Shown here: piece by piece, positions 24,035-35,932 of the stretch
Layout of the letters: each line of letters opens with the position of its first letter
Position numbering within the stretch: position 1 is the stretch's first letter
Origin: Dermanyssus gallinae
Taxonomy: Eukaryota; Arthropoda; Arachnida; Mesostigmata; Dermanyssidae
Length of the DNA stretch: 64,000 nucleotides
Assembly: GCA_003439945.1 (NCBI GenBank)
Contig: QVRM01002267.1
Coordinates: 62,001-126,000 of the forward strand
Reading direction: 5' to 3'
Made by a program: the position numbers and the translations under genes
Notes under the pieces: model-generated
Seen by the model: the letters and a program-made list of their open reading frames with translations, nothing else
What the model was told of the DNA's origin: nothing
Databases searched by the model: none

Positions 24035-24445
24035 TTAAGTGTAGCAAAATATACATTTGTGGTGTAAGAACATGTGCACAGCCCGCTGGGGCATAACTCA
24101 AGGCACTAGGTCCAGGCTTGGGCTGGTCCACCTAGCCAGGGTACCTCTCACAGAAGCGGCATTTCCTCTCTGAACATCTAATGACAGACGTTGCAGTAAA
24201 TACTCGCCCGCCCTCTTGTCTCCTGTAGCGAGCGCCAATGGATGCTCAAGGATGTCGGGAAAAGTCCCGACATCTTTGAGCAGTTTCGTCGAGAGCGACC
24301 CAGGCCCCCCCAATGTCTTGAATGCAAGTGGTGAGAACAAGTGTGGATAACCGATGCTTGAATATTTTCTGCACTTGGCTGCTTCCGCTAGGGCTACCGC
24401 GTGTTCAGGGCGGGCTGCGCCCGTACCGACCATTCAGGGGGCTAA
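24035..24445 (-). mobile_element. LINE 3'-end fragment (first subfamily)
   Basis: Minus-strand frame 24433-24098 reads AKCRKYSSIGYPHLFSPLAF, then AGEYLLQRLSLDVQRGNAAS and VRGTLARWTSPSLDL, the C-terminal tail of a LINE polyprotein. TA tracts flank both ends. It is the same subfamily as 15085-15258 and as the short tail at 27605-27668. Confidence 0.68.
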
Positions 24446-24499
24446 AGAGTCTATATATATATATATAACGTAGGATTTTTGTCTCGTTTATGTTTTTTG

Positions 24500-24970
24500 T
24501 CAGTCGAATCTCATCGCTTTGCCACTAAGAACTGTAAGTGGTGTCGGGATTTTGCGAGAACGACCAGGTCATCTGCATAGAACGCATGTAGTGCTTTTGC
24601 TTTTTGAAGAACTTCCACGAGACCTGCCACGTATAGGATGAATAGAAACGGGCTCACAGATTCCCCCTGGGCGACATGATTGGGTTCCTGACGTAATGGT
24701 CGCCGTTTTTAGGAGAGATGCGGTTATGGTCTAGCATGTTATAGGTGAGGCTATACATCGGACCTGTAATTGCGTATTTGCTGTGAATAACATGCAAAAG
24801 GCGATCTCTGGACACGCAGCCGAAGGTGGTTTTAAAGTCCATAAATGCTGCGTAGGTCAATTCTTCTTGAGTTTGCTGTTCTTCTACGTGGTCGAGTACA
24901 CATTTCAGAGCGTCTGCAATTGAGCGTTTTCCGAGAAATCCGTAAAGTTCGGTCGGCAGTTTATATCTTG
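24500..24970 (-). mobile_element. LINE reverse transcriptase fragment
   Basis: On the minus strand, TYAAFMDFKTTFGCVSRDRL corresponds to reverse transcriptase motif A (DFKKAFD-type, core Asp kept). A frameshifted stretch downstream reads close to FYADDLVVLAKSR, the YADD catalytic box. It lies directly upstream in LINE order of the tail at 24035-24445, so one inactivated, rearranged element is likely. Confidence 0.68.
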
Positions 24971-25045
24971 CGCACTCAAAGAGCTATTATATATGCTTAT
25001 ATAGGGAGAAAGAGTGAACTATGCACATGTCAGGCGAATGCGCCA

Positions 25046-25105
25046 TTTTGAATGAACCGCGCTAGTCTCGTGCCTGGCAAGGCCTAATCGCCGCCAACGA
25101 GATTC
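25046..25105 (+). promoter_or_regulatory. Cassette 8 promoter element
   Basis: TTTTGAATGAACCGCGCTAG followed by TCTCGTGCC, then CCAACGAGATTCC. Both boxes are present. It is about 240 bp before the ATG. Confidence 0.6.
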
Positions 25106-25284
25106 CACCCCGGGTCATCAATGGGCGACCATAAAGAGCTTGGAGAGTTTGGCCCTTTGGTGTTGGCATCTGCGGCATCTGTGCCTACCTGACGGTGGCT
25201 CATTCTTTGTGCGCTGCTCTGCCTGCAGTCACCCACAAAGGCGTGTCTACTGTGTGTCTAACAGTTATTTGTGAACGTGCAACA

Positions 25285-25878
25285 ATGCAAATGTTGCCGT
25301 CTTCCGTATTGTCGCATTTGTGGATACGCCTCATCCTGTGTTGTACCATCACATCATTTCATCTGTGTTTTGGAGGTAAGCGAGCAATGTCTGCCTACAC
25401 GTATCTGTATATCGCTGTAGATTCGCTGCGGCCCGGTGTATTTAGATGTTGTCTGAGTTGAGATCTCCCAGCGCTGCTGAGGACCCGTGCCGTTAGCGTC
25501 TCGTACGACAGGGCATGTTCTGCTCCTTTGGAGAGCCGTTAATCCATCATAACAGCGGTCGCTTTCCTTCTGTACATTCGTGCGCAGATGCCAGCGCAAT
25601 TGTGCTGGAGAAGTTGGTGTCAAAGTCGGCGAAAATTGGCACGTCGACGTATTTCACCTGCAGCGCCCGCCAGGGCCGCAATGTGCAGTTTTCATGGACC
25701 CACAACGGTCTTCTGCTCAAATCGGACGACCGCGATCGCCGGGTGGAGATAACGAATACGCGTAAGCTGTCGACACTTGCGCTCGATGACTTGCAGTGGC
25801 ACGACCGAGGTCAATATACGTGTGTGGCCTCGAATGGCAACGTCGAGGATCGCACCTCGGCTCAGCTCTCGATTGAAG
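25285..25878 (+). CDS. Dscam: Short Dscam variable cassette 8 (leader + Ig1 exon)
   Basis: Leader exon 25285-25375 starts MQMLPSSVLSHLWIRLILCC and ends at donor GTAAGC. The open frame extends upstream, but this Met sits directly before the hydrophobic core. The 212-bp intron ends CGTGCGCAG. Ig exon 25588-25878 (97 codons) encodes SAIVLEKLVSKSAKIGTSTY, FTCSARQGRNV, FSWTHNGLLL, DRGQYTCVASN and VEDRTSAQLSIEG. It is 5 codons longer than cassette 1, the extra residues (DDRDRR) lying before the D strand. Confidence 0.87.
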
Positions 25879-26230
25879 GTAGCTTGCAGCGAAATGAAAG
25901 AAGAGTCATACACGACGTAGGTGATGCATATATATATATATATATATATTCACTAGTGTACAACTAAACTTTTATTATACTTCCACATATTGTGTAATTG
26001 TTCTGAGGATGGACAGTTATGTGTAGCGCAAATAATCTCTATCGTAGATGAGGTACTGCTAGTGTATGTTGTGAGCACTTTTTAAGTGGTTTGTATGTCC
26101 TTATATCGCAGTAAATTCGCTGCGGTATATATGCACACCCTGCAGTTGCAGTGCACTGATGCAACTCGAACGCGTTGAACGTAGTATCAGTCAATGACGT
26201 ATTTTAACTCCGCGTTGCGTAAACACTTTT

Positions 26231-26284
<54 letters not shown>

Positions 26285-26589
26285 CAATTTATATAATAAT
26301 TTATATATATACAATCGCATGCAAGCATTTTAACAATTTGATTGTACGAACAATTTGTCCTGTAAGTGATGTTATAGTTTGGCATTCGTTTCGATGGTGC
26401 CGGAGGCAACGTAATTCACACTATTTAGAGAACAAGTTTGAATCGGCTCGTGGTAACCGCATTCTGTAAAGCATAAGTGGTGAAGCCCATGAACCGAGTA
26501 CCTGACTCCTATTTAACGGGCTATTTCTAGACACATCTTTCCACTCATGACACTAGCATTCGTTTTGACAATTTATAGATTAATAAAAA
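25879..26589. repeat. Spacer with TA tract
   Basis: Contains (TA)n at about 26234-26277 and a shorter one at 25930-25949. Nothing else is recognisable. Confidence 0.5.
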
Positions 26590-26990
26590 AAGTTAATATA
26601 TTATTTCTTCCTGAACCCCCATGAAGTGATAAATGGCCAAAATAAATATGTCAGGCAGTGCGTGGTGTTTCCAAAGTTCTTCGACGGAAGGCGGCGTAAT
26701 CTCAAGCAATTGTACCTGCCGGTTTTTCGTAGACGGACACTTGTTTGCGTATTTTGTCCTCAAAGTGTGCTCCGAAAGAGTTCGCGCGCTTAGGCTCAAC
26801 GTGATGCCTAAATGGGTACATTTGTTAACGTATTCCAAGGCATGGCCGTTCAAGCGGACCACATCAGATTCGCCTACCAATCGTCTAGACCTTAATTTTA
26901 TTGCTCCAGTTTTCTATGTGGCTTGTTTTCAAGCCAATGTCTGTAAGCTTGTTTCAAGCCAATGTCTGTAAGAAAGCCAGGGTAATTATT
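26590..26990 (-). mobile_element. LINE fragment (post-reverse-transcriptase segment)
   Basis: The minus strand reads VRLNGHALEYVNKCTHLGIT, LSEHTLRTKYANKC and VQLLEITPPSVEELWKHHAL. The first matches the conserved segment after the catalytic box of LINE reverse transcriptases. A small direct repeat (GCTTGTTTTCAAGCCAATGT / GCTTGTTTCAAGCCAATGTC) lies at its upstream end. Confidence 0.62.
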
Positions 26991-27379
26991 TTCCTATCTA
27001 CTTAGTGCGAAAAACAAAGCAGCGCGGGTTTATATATTTTTTTATTATATTGTATTTATCCGAAACGTAGACTGTGTGTCAATGTGTTCGTCACTTGATG
27101 CGATTTGCCTTAATTTTTTTTTTCACTTATAAACTAAATGCTCAATTATAGCAAGCGTATATGCATCTGCTCACTGCGGCACTTGCATTGTACTGGCGGT
27201 TAGCTTCATTTAGATGCATGGTTCACTTGCATTGGCTGTTCGGGGCAGACCCCGATTCTCAGTGGAGAGTCAGCGTCACATCTGACCTGCATCTGGCCGC
27301 CACTGGTTTTGCCTGTACTATGCGTGATCACGAAAAATAAACTAAACCTTAATCTGGTTCTCCTACTGAGTATTGTGTT

Positions 27380-27380
27380 T

Positions 27381-27411
<31 letters not shown>

Positions 27412-27471
27412 ATCATAAGACAATATGTCGACAGTTGTTCTTTGTAAACGTCTGTTCGGAGGGTCACACCC

Positions 27472-27521
<50 letters not shown>

Positions 27522-27664
27522 AGTAATTGCAAATACGCTTGAAAGTATACAACCTTGCTGACCCGCACTGAGGAAGGGTGCCTAAGTATATATACATACA
27601 TATCATTATTTAAGTCTAGCAGCATATACATTTGTGATGTAAAAACATGTGCATAGTCCGCTGG

Positions 27665-27700
<36 letters not shown>

Positions 27701-27757
27701 TAAATGCAAATACGCTCTAAAGCGTAGAGCCTCTGTTCTGAAGAAGTTGCCCAGGGG

Positions 27758-27792
<35 letters not shown>

Positions 27793-27800
27793 ATTTGATG
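27380..27800. repeat. TA arrays with a repeated ~60-bp segment and LINE tail
   Basis: TA tracts at about 27391-27410, 27474-27516, 27668-27698 and 27760-27789 alternate with two copies of a segment starting GAGTAATTGCAAATACGCT (27521) and GAGTAAATGCAAATACGCT (27697). Between them, 27605-27668 is a LINE tail of the first subfamily. Confidence 0.6.
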
Positions 27801-28142
27801 CTAGCGCTTGCATTATATTATTCTGTGAATAACAAATACTTATGCATATGTTATATCACACAGTTACAAAAGCCGATAGCTCACTGTCTTAATTTTACTC
27901 TCTCTATCTCCTTTTCTCTTGCTCTGAGTCAGTGTTGAACTATGTAGTTTCCCTAGACAGGATGCCTAGATGAGTTAATTACAACTGTTGACCGTTGAGG
28001 CCGTAACGGCCACGTGTATAAGTATCTCTTCGTTACTAGGCTATTGCACGTCTCCTATCGTCGCTGATAGCTTGCTGATACCGACGGCGGAAGCTAACAA
28101 TTTGGCTAGATTTTGCTTTGTGTTGCAAATCGCCTCGGTGGT

Positions 28143-28205
28143 GATTCAAACTAGCGCGCGCTAGTCTGGCTACCAGTGCCGGGTGATCGCCTGTGCGAAG
28201 GCTAC
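28143..28205 (+). promoter_or_regulatory. Cassette 9 promoter element
   Basis: TTCAAACTAGCGCGCGCTAG followed by TCTGGC, then GTGCGAAGGCTAC. The TCTCG core is altered to TCTGG. It is about 380 bp before the ATG. Confidence 0.55.
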
Positions 28206-28525
28206 CGCCCCATCATAGTGTTAGTCGCCACAATGACAATCACGATAATCGTCCTACCAAGACCTCTCAACTACAAGTCCGTAGTTGCCCAGGCAGTAGT
28301 TACCGCTTCCCGCCGATCAGTGGAGTGGCGAAGTGATCAGTGGAGGCTGTGCTTTGTGATTAAGACCTGCCTATTAGTGATGCTGTATATGACAGCGGAT
28401 TTGGAGATTGCCGCTTACTATACGGCAGAGTACACGATATGCCTCTGTAGAAGGGGAATCGTCAACGCAAACAGCCTTCGTGCTTGTGAATTCGGCGCCT
28501 ACGCTGTGCCTTCTATAAGCTAAGG

Positions 28526-29338
28526 ATGTCGCGACTGATCGCATATCTAGCGTTCCAAGCGCGCTGGTCGTGGAACGGTCAGCGGCGTCGGCTTCTATCG
28601 CTCTTGTTGTGGTGGAGTTTGGCAGTTGATTTCGTAGGAGCAATAGGTAAGTCAATGTTGTGTGGATTCCCTTTCGAGCTTTGTTGTTCTCGTCTTCATC
28701 TCTTTAACTTTTGTACGCACTCTTCTCTCTCTCAATTTATCCCTCTGTTCCCGATGCTACGATTCTATCGAAAGGTTTCTTCTAACGGGTGATAGTTTAC
28801 TGCCCGTTCTCGGATAGATACGATTCTTCCTAAACGCTATGGAAGATAGAAAAAATGCATAGAGAAAGATAGAAAAAAATGCATAGAGGAAAAAAGGAAA
28901 AGCCGGTCACGCTTGGTCGAAAGATGTTCGATGGGAGATGTGCTCTCAGATTGGTTGATTGTCGACTGTTCCTGCTTCCTGAACCCTACGAATTTTGCCG
29001 CCGCACGTGACGTCTCGTATTGTGTTGGCAAACGCAACGGAAACCCGCAGAACGAGTTCGTATCGAGCCGCTGGTCTCAAAACGGACCGAAGCGGGACGT
29101 CGAGTGACATTTACGTGCAGCGCGTCGCAGGGTAACGCGGTGAAGTTCGTGTGGACTAAAGACGGCAGAATTATTCGGCCCGTTGGTGGGTCGAGTAGGT
29201 TTGCCATTCATGACCTCGACGGAGCCACATCCATGCTCATCATGAAGAGCGTTTCAACGGAGGACAGTGCCAACTATACGTGCATTGCAAGCAATACCGT
29301 GTCAGAGGATCGGAGCACGGCCCTACTCAGTGTTGACG
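28526..29338 (+). CDS. Dscam: Short Dscam variable cassette 9 (leader + Ig1 exon)
   Basis: Leader exon 28526-28646 starts MSRLIAYLAFQARWSWNGQ and has core LLSLLLWWSLAVDFV, with donor GTAAGT. The 404-bp intron ends AACCCGCAG. Ig exon 29051-29338 (96 codons) encodes RVRIEPLVSKRTEAGRRVTF, Cys, VKFVWTKDGRII, a longer loop RPVGGSSRF, then DSANYTCIASN and VSEDRSTALLSVDG. It is closely related to cassettes 10 and 11, which share the RV-(R)-(I/L)-(E/D)-P-L start and SEDR(S/T)TA end. Confidence 0.87.
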
Positions 29339-31216
29339 GTAGGACAAAAGAAAATATATAGTCATGCGTAACTACGCCATTAAAGTATGCGAAGCGAGCG
29401 AGTGTCTGGCAACCGAATAGGCTGTAGAACGTTAGCAACATAACAAGAGAAATAGCATCGGTAAGAAATCACCTGTTTTTTGTTTTTGTTTTTTCTTAAT
29501 CTAAATATAAATGCATTGTCATAAAGCATGGACATTCCGATATTTATTTATACAACTTTGTTATGTTAGCGCCCTGGAGTAAACAATTGTCGCGAACGTA
29601 TAGCTACGGGTTTTCTAACCCAGGAGATTTCAAACTGTACTACAATCATCGTTTTAGAAAAATTTGACTTTCGCTGACGCAAACAGCAATAGTAGGTGAG
29701 TAATTAAACTGCACACATAGGCTGTTTGGATTATATACACGGTATTTCTAAGCTGCGTGTGGATTAATACATTACATACGTCGCTTTATCTATGCGGCGG
29801 CTTTCTTTGACGACAGATTATCCACTAAACCCAAAAAGCTGTCGTTTACGCCGTATCATCGTACCTTCGTGTGTTACAACAATTGCCAATTCTATGTACA
29901 GCCGCCAATACAAGAACGTATACAGACAAACAAGTTTATTGTTTGAGGCGTTCCCATTTTGAACAGTTACGTAGAACATATACAAGTTGTGTCCTATAAT
30001 TAATATAACTATTAGTTTGATTGTTGAGGGCTGCTCAACAATACAAATAATGCACCCATACATTTAATCATTCTCTCAAGAGCAGGGTAAATGGATGGGT
30101 GCAAAAAATCACAGACTATCTAGCGGCTATCATTAAACGTGTCGCTAATAATATTATTAAACCAATCATATTTATTTCATTAGTCGGCACGATTTAGTTC
30201 TTTAGTACATAAAAATAGAGTATGTACAAGATAGCTCATGTTATTATTAAACACAATTATTGGTTGTCCTGCCGCTCCACCGAGAGAAGAAGTGTAATGA
30301 TCTTTGTTGCAGTGGACCGGACAATCAACCGCGTAGTACTTAGCGCATTGCTGCGAGCAGAACCGGCAAATACACGGAGTACTATAGTGTTCATGAAACT
30401 CCCTACGGGAATAATATAATTAAGTCAGCTATGATAATAATGCTGTGGTTTCTTACAATCTGCACCGTACATATTATAAGAATCCTGAATATATGTGTAT
30501 ACTTTTTCAAAGCACCGATATATGCATATTGGCATTGTTAAACGCATCCACTGTCCCGCTATTATTATACTGCAATTATATTATACGCATAGTGTGTCCA
30601 GCTTGCTGTATATCTAGCTTGTCGATATGCAGCAGGCTAGCTTAGAACTATACGTTTAAGACATGCACGTTTGAGTCAGTTCGATTAGTATAACCGCTTC
30701 TCCTATATATGTTCATATATAAACTTTTTAAGAACGTTTTAATGAAGTAATACACGTATAGAGTATTACTCATGTATGTCAGAACATCAAGCGCGTTTAC
30801 TAATTATATATGATATATATGTTATAGGAATCCAGAATATAAATGTGTATACTTTTTAAAATCACGTACAACTATTACGTATTCGGTGTTTCGTGATATA
30901 AAATATACTTTTACGGCACAATCTGAGGTGCCTGTGACAAGGAAAATTGCTCTTTTCCCTGTCATATTAACATGTCATGTAACAATAATAGCAGTAGCTG
31001 GTCTACGTAACACAGTGCGTAGGCATTGTCAAGCCGATTTTCTCCCTGCCGTATCACGGCATGGCGTCGGATTCTATGTGACCCGACAGGTGCGGTTCAA
31101 CACTGGCCTGCATATCTCGTAAGCGCTCGCTTTTCGCTCTAACGCTGTTCTCCTTCGCCTTGCTGAGTTTGAGCCTAAGAAGTTCTTTGTCTCGCTTGTA
31201 TTAGCCTGGAGAACTT
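29339..31216. other. Spacer 9-10
   Basis: Long AT-rich spacer. A tail-only LINE remnant of the second subfamily lies at about 29543-29635 (minus; shares TTATACAACTTTGTTATGTT and ACGGGTTTTCTAACCCAGG). I see no other gene or element. Confidence 0.5.
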
Positions 31217-31277
31217 TGTCAAAATTTGCCGCCATAGCCCGGCTCCCGCCATCCGTGCCACCTCTGTGAACGAGATT
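31217..31277 (+). promoter_or_regulatory. Cassette 10 promoter element
   Basis: TCAAAATTTGCCGCCATAGC then CCGGCTCC, followed by GTGAACGAGATTACC. The first box is close to consensus except TCTCG to CCCGG. It is about 175 bp before the ATG. Confidence 0.62.
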
Positions 31278-31390
31278 ACCTGCCCGGCTCGAGGTGCTCC
31301 TGAATCACAAACACTCCTTCAACAACGCTCCGTTAGATATTCGCACTAGTCAGTCAGCCAAGCGACACTGGACATCGAACTGTGACCAAC

Positions 31391-32115
31391 ATGGTAGTTC
31401 TGCACCTGGTGCCCACTTGGAGTGCAGTATTGCTAGTTCTGTTTTGTGGTGTGTCGTTCCGGATGGTGCTATCACAAGTTCCACCCGCGGGTAAGCGAAT
31501 TACATTCATTGCAAATTTAGAGATTGTTCTTCACGCCTACAATGTATGCCTAGCCAGATACCAGCTCTGAGTATTAACATCCATGATGTAAGGATTGTCT
31601 CACAGATACTGTCCAATTTAATTCCAGGCAGAGCTTACTTAACCAAGCTCTTGGTTCCGCTCTTTTCCGCTTCATCACTGTGAGGTGATCCTGGTGTATG
31701 AGTTATATTCAGTTCATCTGTGCGTGCGAATCTACGTGCAGCGTTGCTGAGAGTCGATCACAAATCACTAACTAAGCCACAACGTGGCGCTTTCGTTCCT
31801 TCGTTTCCACGTTCTCTTCATTGACCGCCTGCATAGAACGGGTACGAATTGATCCGTTGACGTCAAAGACAGCTTCTGTGGGTCGGCGTGTCACATTCAC
31901 GTGCAGTTCGTATCAAGGCGATGATGTCCGGTTTGCGTGGACCCGCAACGGCAAGATCCTTGCATCGGATGGTCGCCAGTTCACGATCATGACCTCGGCG
32001 GACAGCTCAATGCTGACGCTAAAGCGTGTTTCGACTAGCGACAGCGGAAACTATACGTGCATTGCCAGCAATGCCCGATCGGAGGACAGGAGCACGGCTG
32101 TCCTCGTCGTTCAAG
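31391..32115 (+). CDS. Dscam: Short Dscam variable cassette 10 (leader + Ig1 exon)
   Basis: Leader exon 31391-31490 starts MVVLHLVPTWSAVLLVLFCG and ends at donor GTAAGC in phase 1. The 346-bp intron ends GCCTGCATAG. Ig exon 31837-32115 (93 codons) encodes RVRIDPLTSKTASVGRRVTF, Cys, VRFAWTRNGKIL, DSGNYTCIASN and SEDRSTAVLVVQG. All canonical Ig core residues are present. It is most similar to cassettes 9 and 11. Confidence 0.87.
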
Positions 32116-32457
32116 GTTACTTTTTGATCAGCATCTGTTTCAGTCGATAGTCGCATTCGTTACTTCACCTAGGCTATTAAATTGGCTTCATTTACAGTTG
32201 TGCCCCGTCTAAAAGTTGTCGTTTTGGGATAAAGTCTGTGATCGTTGCCTTATCGTATAGTACCCATAGTTACTGTCGCGTACGTATAGTACCCATAGTT
32301 ATTGTCGCGTTTCCTGTTTGCACGGCCAGAAAGGACACGCAGGCTACCTAAGCTCTAAATGCTCTGTTTCAACTGTTGACGGTGTTTCAGTAGGTGAAGA
32401 TCGGTGATGCACTATTAAACGTAACGTTCCTGGTTCAGCTGCACTAAATGATACAAA

Positions 32458-32458
<1 letters not shown>

Positions 32459-32517
<59 letters not shown>
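32459..32517. repeat. (TA)n array
   Basis: About 58 bp of pure TA, next to a LINE fragment end. Confidence 0.9.
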
Positions 32518-32519
<2 letters not shown>

Positions 32520-32539
32520 ATGTTTGTTTATTCACCATT

Positions 32540-32897
32540 ATTGGTAGATTCTCACAATATTTACGAGCTATTTCGCTCAAGGACGTCAATTACAGCAGCT
32601 GTTAATGAGCTGGTGTTCAGTTCTATACATTTCATAACGTGATATCGGTCGATTTCAATTTCACCACAATCTTTACAAACACATTCGTTAATTTGGAAAC
32701 ACTTTCCCTTTAGGCAGAGGTATTGGTGGTATCCGTGCCAAGTTATTTTGCAAATTATTGCTCTGTTCTGTTCCAGATCTTTTTTCCATCTGTTGCTAAG
32801 AAAAACGGGTCCATCTGTAAAATTGTTGATTACAAAGTTCCAGTTTTGCCGTTCTCTGTGTTCCTTGTATGCCTCAAGCGCTTCGGGATTAAATTGG

Positions 32898-32928
<31 letters not shown>

Positions 32929-32930
32929 CT
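32540..32930 (-). mobile_element. LINE C-terminal fragment
   Basis: The minus strand reads WHGYHQYLCLKGKCF, then CVCKDCGEIEIDRYHVMKC. The C-x2-C...H-x3-C arrangement resembles the C-terminal zinc motif of Jockey/R1-like LINE polyproteins. It starts in a TA tract near 32902-32928 and has no catalytic domain here. Confidence 0.58.
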
Positions 32931-33173
32931 AGAAGCTCGGTCAAAGTCTTTCCTAAGAGCGTAACGGGACACAGTGACGAGCCTATAGTCCTTACATATT
33001 TCCATCATGTTGTTTCTGAGTATACTCGTAGTTGCATATGATATATCAAACATAGAGCCATCAGCATGTTTATAAAAAGGCTAATTTATTTTCTGTATTA
33101 AGCTGGGCTAGGTGGTTACAGAACCTCAAGCCTTACAAGCTCTTCTTGACTGAACTTCAAGAGTGTGTAGATC

Positions 33174-33182
<9 letters not shown>

Positions 33183-33267
<85 letters not shown>
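33183..33267. repeat. Long pure (TA)n array
   Basis: About 85 bp of uninterrupted TA dinucleotide, directly adjoining a long inverted repeat. Confidence 0.9.
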
Positions 33268-33270
<3 letters not shown>

Positions 33271-33384
33271 ATTAATAATATATGTGCAAGCGCACGCATG
33301 AAGCCGATAATTCATATATATATATATATATATATATGAATTATCGGCTTTACGCGTGCACTTGCACATATATTATTAATAGTA
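33271..33384. repeat. Long inverted repeat around a TA core
   Basis: Left arm 33271-33320 (ends GCCGATAATTCATATATAT) and right arm 33332-33384 are near-perfect reverse complements over about 45 bp, with a TA core. Shared arm sequence includes ATATATGTGCAAG and AAGCCGATAATTCAT. It is a strong hairpin or a small palindromic element. Confidence 0.75.
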
Positions 33385-33774
33385 TACATACGTTGTGTGC
33401 ATAACGCACACTGTTGATCTTAAAAACTATGCTATTCACTGCTATTCTAAGCTTTAGTATTAAACATTACTTTGTAGATATAGTACTGAGATGTAGGCGA
33501 GAATGTTCTGCAAGCCGGCTGACCTGAATTGCGGATCTAGTCGCAATACAACGTTCTATCGGTAGTTGCAACGTTGACTTGCAATTCGTAGTCTGCTGTG
33601 ACGGGCCGTAGATCAAGAGAGATTTTGTCTTGGATATTGTAATTGACGCTGTACTACTGTCGTATCGCTTCTTCGTCGCGTTGTGGATGTACTGTTTGCA
33701 CACCCATACTTCGATGAGGTGACAGGTGCGAGTCGGCATTTTAAAGCCTATAATCCGCTTCACTCCTCGGTCCG

Positions 33775-33840
33775 TTTTTTTAAAATTTGGCGCCATAGTC
33801 TCGACGCCAGTTGCCATGCGACCCAATTGTGAGGTTGAGG
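33775..33840 (+). promoter_or_regulatory. Cassette 11 promoter element
   Basis: The best copy of the first box: TTTGGCGCCATAGTCTCG preceded by AAAA and followed by ACGCC. The second box is weak (GTGAGGTTGAGG). It is about 225 bp before the ATG. Confidence 0.65.
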
Positions 33841-34000
33841 TTACCATTGCTGCATTGCTGCCTGCCAGGTACTGCGGGCCAGTGCATCGTGAATTTGGTG
33901 GTGGACGACTTACTTAGTTTGTTGTGCTTCGAAGACGCCAGATACGGCCCTCTTCTAGCCAGAGCAAGTCTCATGTTTAGTGGCTAGTCCGCAGCTAGCC

Positions 34001-34709
34001 ATGTTCCCGCTAGGGGCTTGTCCTTTTCCTGGCTTTAGAGTGCTTTGTGTACAAGTGTATCCGATACTTACGCTGGTCTATCTTTGTGCCTCTCAACCAG
34101 CAAACGGGTTAGGTAAGTTCAACATCTGTGTACTTCACTTACTACTTAAATACAATTGCATAAGTGTGCATATTCCCCGTGCGTTTGGTATAAGTACTCC
34201 TGTGACCACCAGGACGGCCGGATTATCGTAACGGCTCTGTTCGTTTGTTCAGCAAGGCGTCACACATAAGGTTGTAGGGGAAATTTCAGAGTTTCTGTGC
34301 TTACCTAAAGGGAACAGAACGTACGACTTAGAGTGTAATAATATGACCAGAAAAAGCCATAGCTCATCCTTCTATTGCATATATATATATATATACTTTT
34401 GGTAACGACCCACTATGATAGTTCGAGTTCGGCTAGAACCTCTAGTTTCGAAGACCTCGCTCGTCGGCCGCCGAGTGGCCTTCACGTGCAACGCGTATGA
34501 AGGCGAGGATGTACGCTTCTCGTGGACGAGAAATGGCAGGATTCTTAATACGTCTGATATCCGAGGCCAAAGGTTCTCGATACTAAGCAACGCCGAGGGC
34601 TCTATGTTGAGCATCAAGAGTGTTTCGGCGGAAGATAGCGCCAATTATACGTGTATTGCGAGCAATGCCCTCTCGGAGGACAGAACCACTGCGGCGCTTA
34701 TAGTTCAAG
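34001..34709 (+). CDS. Dscam: Short Dscam variable cassette 11 (leader + Ig1 exon)
   Basis: Leader exon 34001-34112 starts MFPLGACPFPGFRVLCVQVY and continues PILTLVYLCAS, with donor GTAAGT. The 309-bp intron contains a short TA tract 20-45 bp before the acceptor CACTATGATAG, leaving a poor pyrimidine tract. Ig exon 34422-34709 (96 codons) encodes RVRLEPLVSKTSLVGRRVAF, Cys, VRFSWTRNGRIL, a longer loop NTSDIRGQRF, then DSANYTCIASN and LSEDRTTAALIVQG. It is related to cassettes 9 and 10. The acceptor is the least certain boundary. Confidence 0.84.
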
Positions 34710-34785
34710 GTGCGATTTTCATCAACGCACGCATGTAATTGCATGAGCGAGTATAGTTGTGAGTACACAGATTTATCTAGGTGCG

Positions 34786-34820
<35 letters not shown>

Positions 34821-35104
34821 GAACACCATAAATTGATGAGGAATGAGCAGTTGCAAAATCTCTAGTTATCTTTGGGAGTCGGAAAGTTCCGTCACATCTC
34901 GTGGGAGCTGTTTTCTATTCAGCGGACCCTGATGGAGGCGATTACATGTTCTTAACAATAATGCTCGTTTGCTATGATCTCGAGTGGGACGAATCACTTC
35001 TAAACATCATGATGCCATAGCGCTGCGTGAAATTATATCGTTTTACTACCACGAATGACTTAATTAGACTGCCTCGTTAGCGGAAATTTGTGTTTCCTAC
35101 GGGT

Positions 35105-35480
35105 CTTAAATTGCTTGCAAACGTGTCAGAAGACGCTGGTTTAGTCGTTTTCTCAGTGAAGATTTTGATGCAACGGAACGATTAGGGACTGGTCGGCCTT
35201 CCTTCACAGATAAAATAACTGCTCTCGTAAATTGTAACATTTGAAACTCGACGAGATCGTACACGTGGTGGATGTATCGCATGCATCAGTTTCCTTCGCA
35301 TCTGGCCAGCCGTGGGCACGCGAAACGTGGCGAAAAATAGCCCCCACGTTATAGATCTACCATGCCGTGTCGTGTGTATAACAGTGAAAAGTACTGCCAG
35401 TTGCTTGACCGTTTGAAGCCAGCCGTCCTCCAAAAGCATGGAGTTTATAGACATGGTCTTGCTCTTTCGGAGTATCGTCT
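35105..35480 (+). mobile_element. mariner-like transposase relic
   Basis: Plus-strand fragments EDFDATERLGTGRPSFTDKI (mariner N-terminal region) and YNSEKYCQLLDRLKPAVLQK (region before the third catalytic residue) are separated by a deletion and stops. It is identified by motif resemblance only. Confidence 0.5.
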
Positions 35481-35741
35481 GGACAGAAGTATCTGAGAGA
35501 AGAAAACAGAGAATGCGCTGATCGTTCCAAAAAATATTTTGGTAATTTTTTGGTTTAGAAAAACGATATATTCTGGAACGTTTGCATTTTCTCATTAAAA
35601 GAGCAAACGATAGTGGAGTTATATACAGCAGTGTGCGATTAATTGAACTGAGATCATATGTATAAAGTTAATGTTTGAATTTGCCTTAAGAATACAACAT
35701 TGCCTAGGTTACTAATCTGGCTACTGGTCGTTTCGCGCCTC

Positions 35742-35746
<5 letters not shown>

Positions 35747-35798
<52 letters not shown>

Positions 35799-35810
35799 TA
35801 CATATATATT
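35747..35810. repeat. TA array
   Basis: About 45 bp of TA with imperfect continuation. Confidence 0.85.
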
Positions 35811-35932
35811 TATAAATATCCAAACCAAATATGCATGCTCCGTCGCATTTGACTTAGGCATATTCTGTACCCACAGTAATTGCACCATATTAAACACGAC
35901 TACATCACTCGAAACATAATCAATTTAGCTTT

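Noticed and set aside
33467..33847. 126-codon minus-strand frame
   Set aside because: It overlaps the cassette 11 promoter element and has no recognisable motif.
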